NCBI GenBank assembly: GCA_025677815.1
Contig: JAIXMP010000071.1
Location: 1 to 64,000 of the forward strand
DNA length: 64,000 nucleotides
From: Phascolomyces articulosus
Lineage: Eukaryota; Mucoromycota; Mucoromycetes; Mucorales; Lichtheimiaceae
Direction: 5' to 3'
A program made the translations under genes and the position numbers. The number at the start of each line of letters is the position of its first letter. The first letter of the stretch is position 1. Below, piece by piece: positions 61,723 to 64,000 of this stretch. The notes under the pieces were generated by a model. The model did no database searches. It saw only the letters and a program-made list of their open reading frames with translations, and was not told the DNA's origin.

Positions 61723-63971
61723 TTATTGTTTAATAATGCTCACAGTCAATTCACTTCCAGAATGACCACCATCCAATTCTGTAGCATCCACACTAGTTAA
61801 TCCTTCCAACTTTTGATATACAAATTGTAATACAGATTGTTCATCTGCATCTGGTTTGACTTGGATTTCTAAGGTACCCACACATTTGCCATAAGTGTTT
61901 TGCCAAAAATGAATACGATCAATTGCTACTACATTTGGATTTTGTCGGATCTAAATGTCAAAATAGATTATTAGCTGTCAAAAAAAAAAGAGATAAACCC
62001 TAGATTATTGTGTTGATGTCAATAATGGTTCTTTTTACCTCTAAAATTCGACTTTCAATGCCGGATCGAGCGACATCAGGTGTGGTTTGTAATAATAATT
62101 TGGCAAGAGCAGCCGCTGTAGGTCCTCCCAAATAAAGCATGACAGCAGATTCACCAAAGGCAGTAAATTTATCCATGAAGGGAGATGCCATACCAAATAA
62201 AAATAAGATCAATACAGCCAATCCACAAGAGACAATAGAGAAGGAATAAATATTGGATAATAAAATCTTGATGGCATTACCACGGGCACGATTCAACACA
62301 TTATAGGAGAATCCATGAACGGTGGGTGGTGAACGTCGCAAGTCTATCATACCTAAATCAGTCATCATTTCTTTCTCTTCAAAATGATCCATTTCCCCCT
62401 GCTTTTGCTTTCTACTCCATCCTATCCTTCCACTGAATAATATTTCCCCATAACAGATAGAATACTTTACATCGAACAAAATTTTCATGATTTCTTAAAC
62501 TGACACTGGATAAGACGGTGGCACTCATGGCAATACACATGATCAAAAATCCACCAAAACCTAATCGTGCTTCATGATGGTGATGATCTTCTCCTGAAGT
62601 GGATGAATTATTCTTTTCCATTAATAAATGTTCAAGGGATTCCTTGGTGGTATACATGGTAACAAATAATAAATAAACAGTGATGGCCATTGCAAATACA
62701 ATTTCATATCGACGTGCTCTGTTATCATCATTATTTACATTAAAGGTCAGTCAGCCTTTTTTATCTCTCTTTTTTTTTTTATCGTTTCATTACGTAAAAA
62801 TATACATATATAGATTGAATCATTCGTTACTTACGCAAAAGGTCGTTTTGTGTTGATGGCAAGGAATGCTGGATTGGTTCGAACAATATCGGATACAAAT
62901 AAATTGAGAACACCCAAAGCATCAAAAATGACAAGATAGGAGAATCCAACAATGGCTATTAAAGCAAACAAGATGAAAGAGCTATGTTGAGTTTCAATGC
63001 GATACTTATATATATATATATATATATATATATAACAATGGATCTACAAAAAGCACAATAACACTTTTTTTTGGGATCCCAATTAACCCCCCAAAAAAAA
63101 CTTACATGCACTATCTCTGGATGTACCTGTCCACCAAACTAAAGATCCAATGGTAATATGAATTAAGAACCATGTAAAGATTGTCTTTTGCATTGGTGCT
63201 AAATTGGCAAAAATTTCTGACCATGAAGGAAGAGGGGGTACATAAACATGCGGATAATGATGATGGTGATGATGATCGTCGTGTCCATGTACGTGTCCAT
63301 GATCGTGACCATGATCGTGTCCGTGGTGATCGTGTCCACGATGATCGTGACCATGATGATCGTGTGCGTGTGCGTGTGCGTGTCCATGGTTGTGATCGTG
63401 TTCATGATGATGATCGTATGCATGTGGTGTATATCCTAGGGTATTCTGTTGTTCATGACTATGGTCGTGTTGGTGATAAAGATGAGGCGACGATTGTTGT
63501 TCTGAGGGAGTATGATTATGTACGTGTTGTTCATGACCATGGGCAAGATCATGAGAATGGTCGTGTACGTGATTGTGTTGTTGTTCTGATGTAGGCTTCT
63601 CGTGCTAATATAGAAAGGGAGACGGATGTCAACTTTCTGTAATACTAAAAAAAAATAGACGTCTACTTACCTCGTGTACAATTTCGGCACGCGATGCACG
63701 TAAAGGAGCTCGTGAACTTTGAATGGCAACTAATTAAAATAACACGTTTTTGGATGGATAGGATTAGAGAGAGAGAGAGAGAGAGGTATATAATACAAAA
63801 AGGACCAAGTGTGGGGCTTTTTTTACCAGGTGCAATAGATGGCGCTGTTCCTGTGGATGCTAAAGGAGGGGTGGCCGTAGGTGTGGCTGCACCAGGCAAT
63901 TGTTGATGTTGAACCAAAGGGGATTGTGGCCTTCGTTTTGTAAATTGCCTTGTGGACTTGATGGTAGACAT
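61723..63971 (-). CDS. Zrg17-type CDF zinc transporter with His-rich N-terminus
   Basis: Seven minus-strand exons: 63827-63971, 63671-63729, 63102-63604, 62835-62981, 62471-62718, 62039-62352 and 61723-61950 (547 residues). Exon 3 carries a long cytosolic His/Asp/Gly repeat (HDHGHDHGHVHGHDDHHHHHH), a likely metal-binding region. Membrane segments follow: FTWFLIHITIGSLVWW, FILFALIAIVGFSYLVI, EIVFAMAITVYLLFVTMY, LGFGGFLIMCIAMSATVL, FSIVSCGLAVLILFLFG and VMLYLGGPTAAALAKLLL. A cytosolic CDF C-terminal domain (RIHFWQNTYGKCVGTLEIQV...) ends the protein. The order fits the Zrg17/ZnT6 group that pairs with Msc2/ZnT5 to load zinc into the ER and secretory path. The exon 3/4 junction stays in frame only with a GTTTTT donor at 63101; the better GTAAGT donor 4 nt upstream shifts the frame. 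The gene may continue upstream, but ATG at 63971 fits. Confidence 0.8.
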
Positions 63972-64000
63972 ATTTTTCAGGACAGGGCAAAAGGCAAAAG

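Noticed and set aside
63181..63594. Plus-strand Asp/His/Arg/Val-rich 137-residue frame
   Set aside because: Antisense shadow of the His repeat in the zinc transporter.

Overview
The window looks like nuclear DNA of an early-diverging filamentous fungus, most likely Mucoromycota (Mucorales-like). The evidence is an AT-rich background with long homopolymers and TA/GA/TG microsatellites, short GT-AG introns of about 50-150 nt, dense single-copy eukaryotic housekeeping genes, a STE12 protein that joins the STE homeodomain to two C2H2 fingers, and Gln/Asn/Thr/His-rich transcription factors. The assignment rests on gene content only; no taxonomic search was possible. All gene models below were spliced by hand by joining exons in phase and checking that each CDS length divides by three.

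Layout. 1-5.2 kb: AT-rich, no convincing gene. 5.2-22.3 kb: dense gene block with a PHD-finger nuclear protein (+), PET100 (-) divergent from SART1/SNU66 (+), a Git3/cAMP-receptor-like GPCR (-) divergent from SEC11 (+), SURF4/ERV29 (+), an IRG-like GTPase (-) divergent from a DENND11/LCHN-like protein (+), and an unrecognised conserved protein (-). 22.4-23.6 kb: a near 1.2-kb perfect palindrome made of two inverted copies of the 3' half of a DDE_3-type transposase. 26.3-34.1 kb: spermidine synthase (+), SLC35F-like transporter (-), STE12-like factor (-). 34.1-38.5 kb: long gene-free tract. 38.5-46.7 kb: unrecognised low-complexity protein (-), Zn2Cys6 regulator (+), galactose-1-phosphate uridylyltransferase (+).

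46.7-59.9 kb is an accessory region. It holds an intact 6,612-bp Mutator-like element (50168-56779) with inverted repeats, a perfect 8-bp target duplication and one 8-exon gene. The 1,284-residue product joins a FAR1-like DNA-binding region, a MULE DDE transposase with SWIM finger, an OTU cysteine-protease domain and a C-terminal RTC4-like domain. It sits inside a decayed multi-exon minus-strand gene whose reading frame continues across the insertion site once the element and one target copy are ignored. 59.9-64.0 kb: two neighbouring intronless bacterial-looking genes (DapA/NanA-family lyase and GNAT acetyltransferase) and a His-rich Zrg17-type zinc transporter.

Functional links are loose, as expected for a fungus: secretory pathway (SEC11, SURF4, SLC35F, Zrg17, DENND11), nutrient/pheromone-type signalling (GPCR, STE12), nuclear RNA and chromatin (SART1, PHD protein), mitochondria (PET100), metabolism (SPE3, GALT, DapA-like). 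The most notable items are the MULE-OTU-RTC4 transposon and its insertion site, the foldback transposase palindrome, and the fungal IRG-like GTPase.
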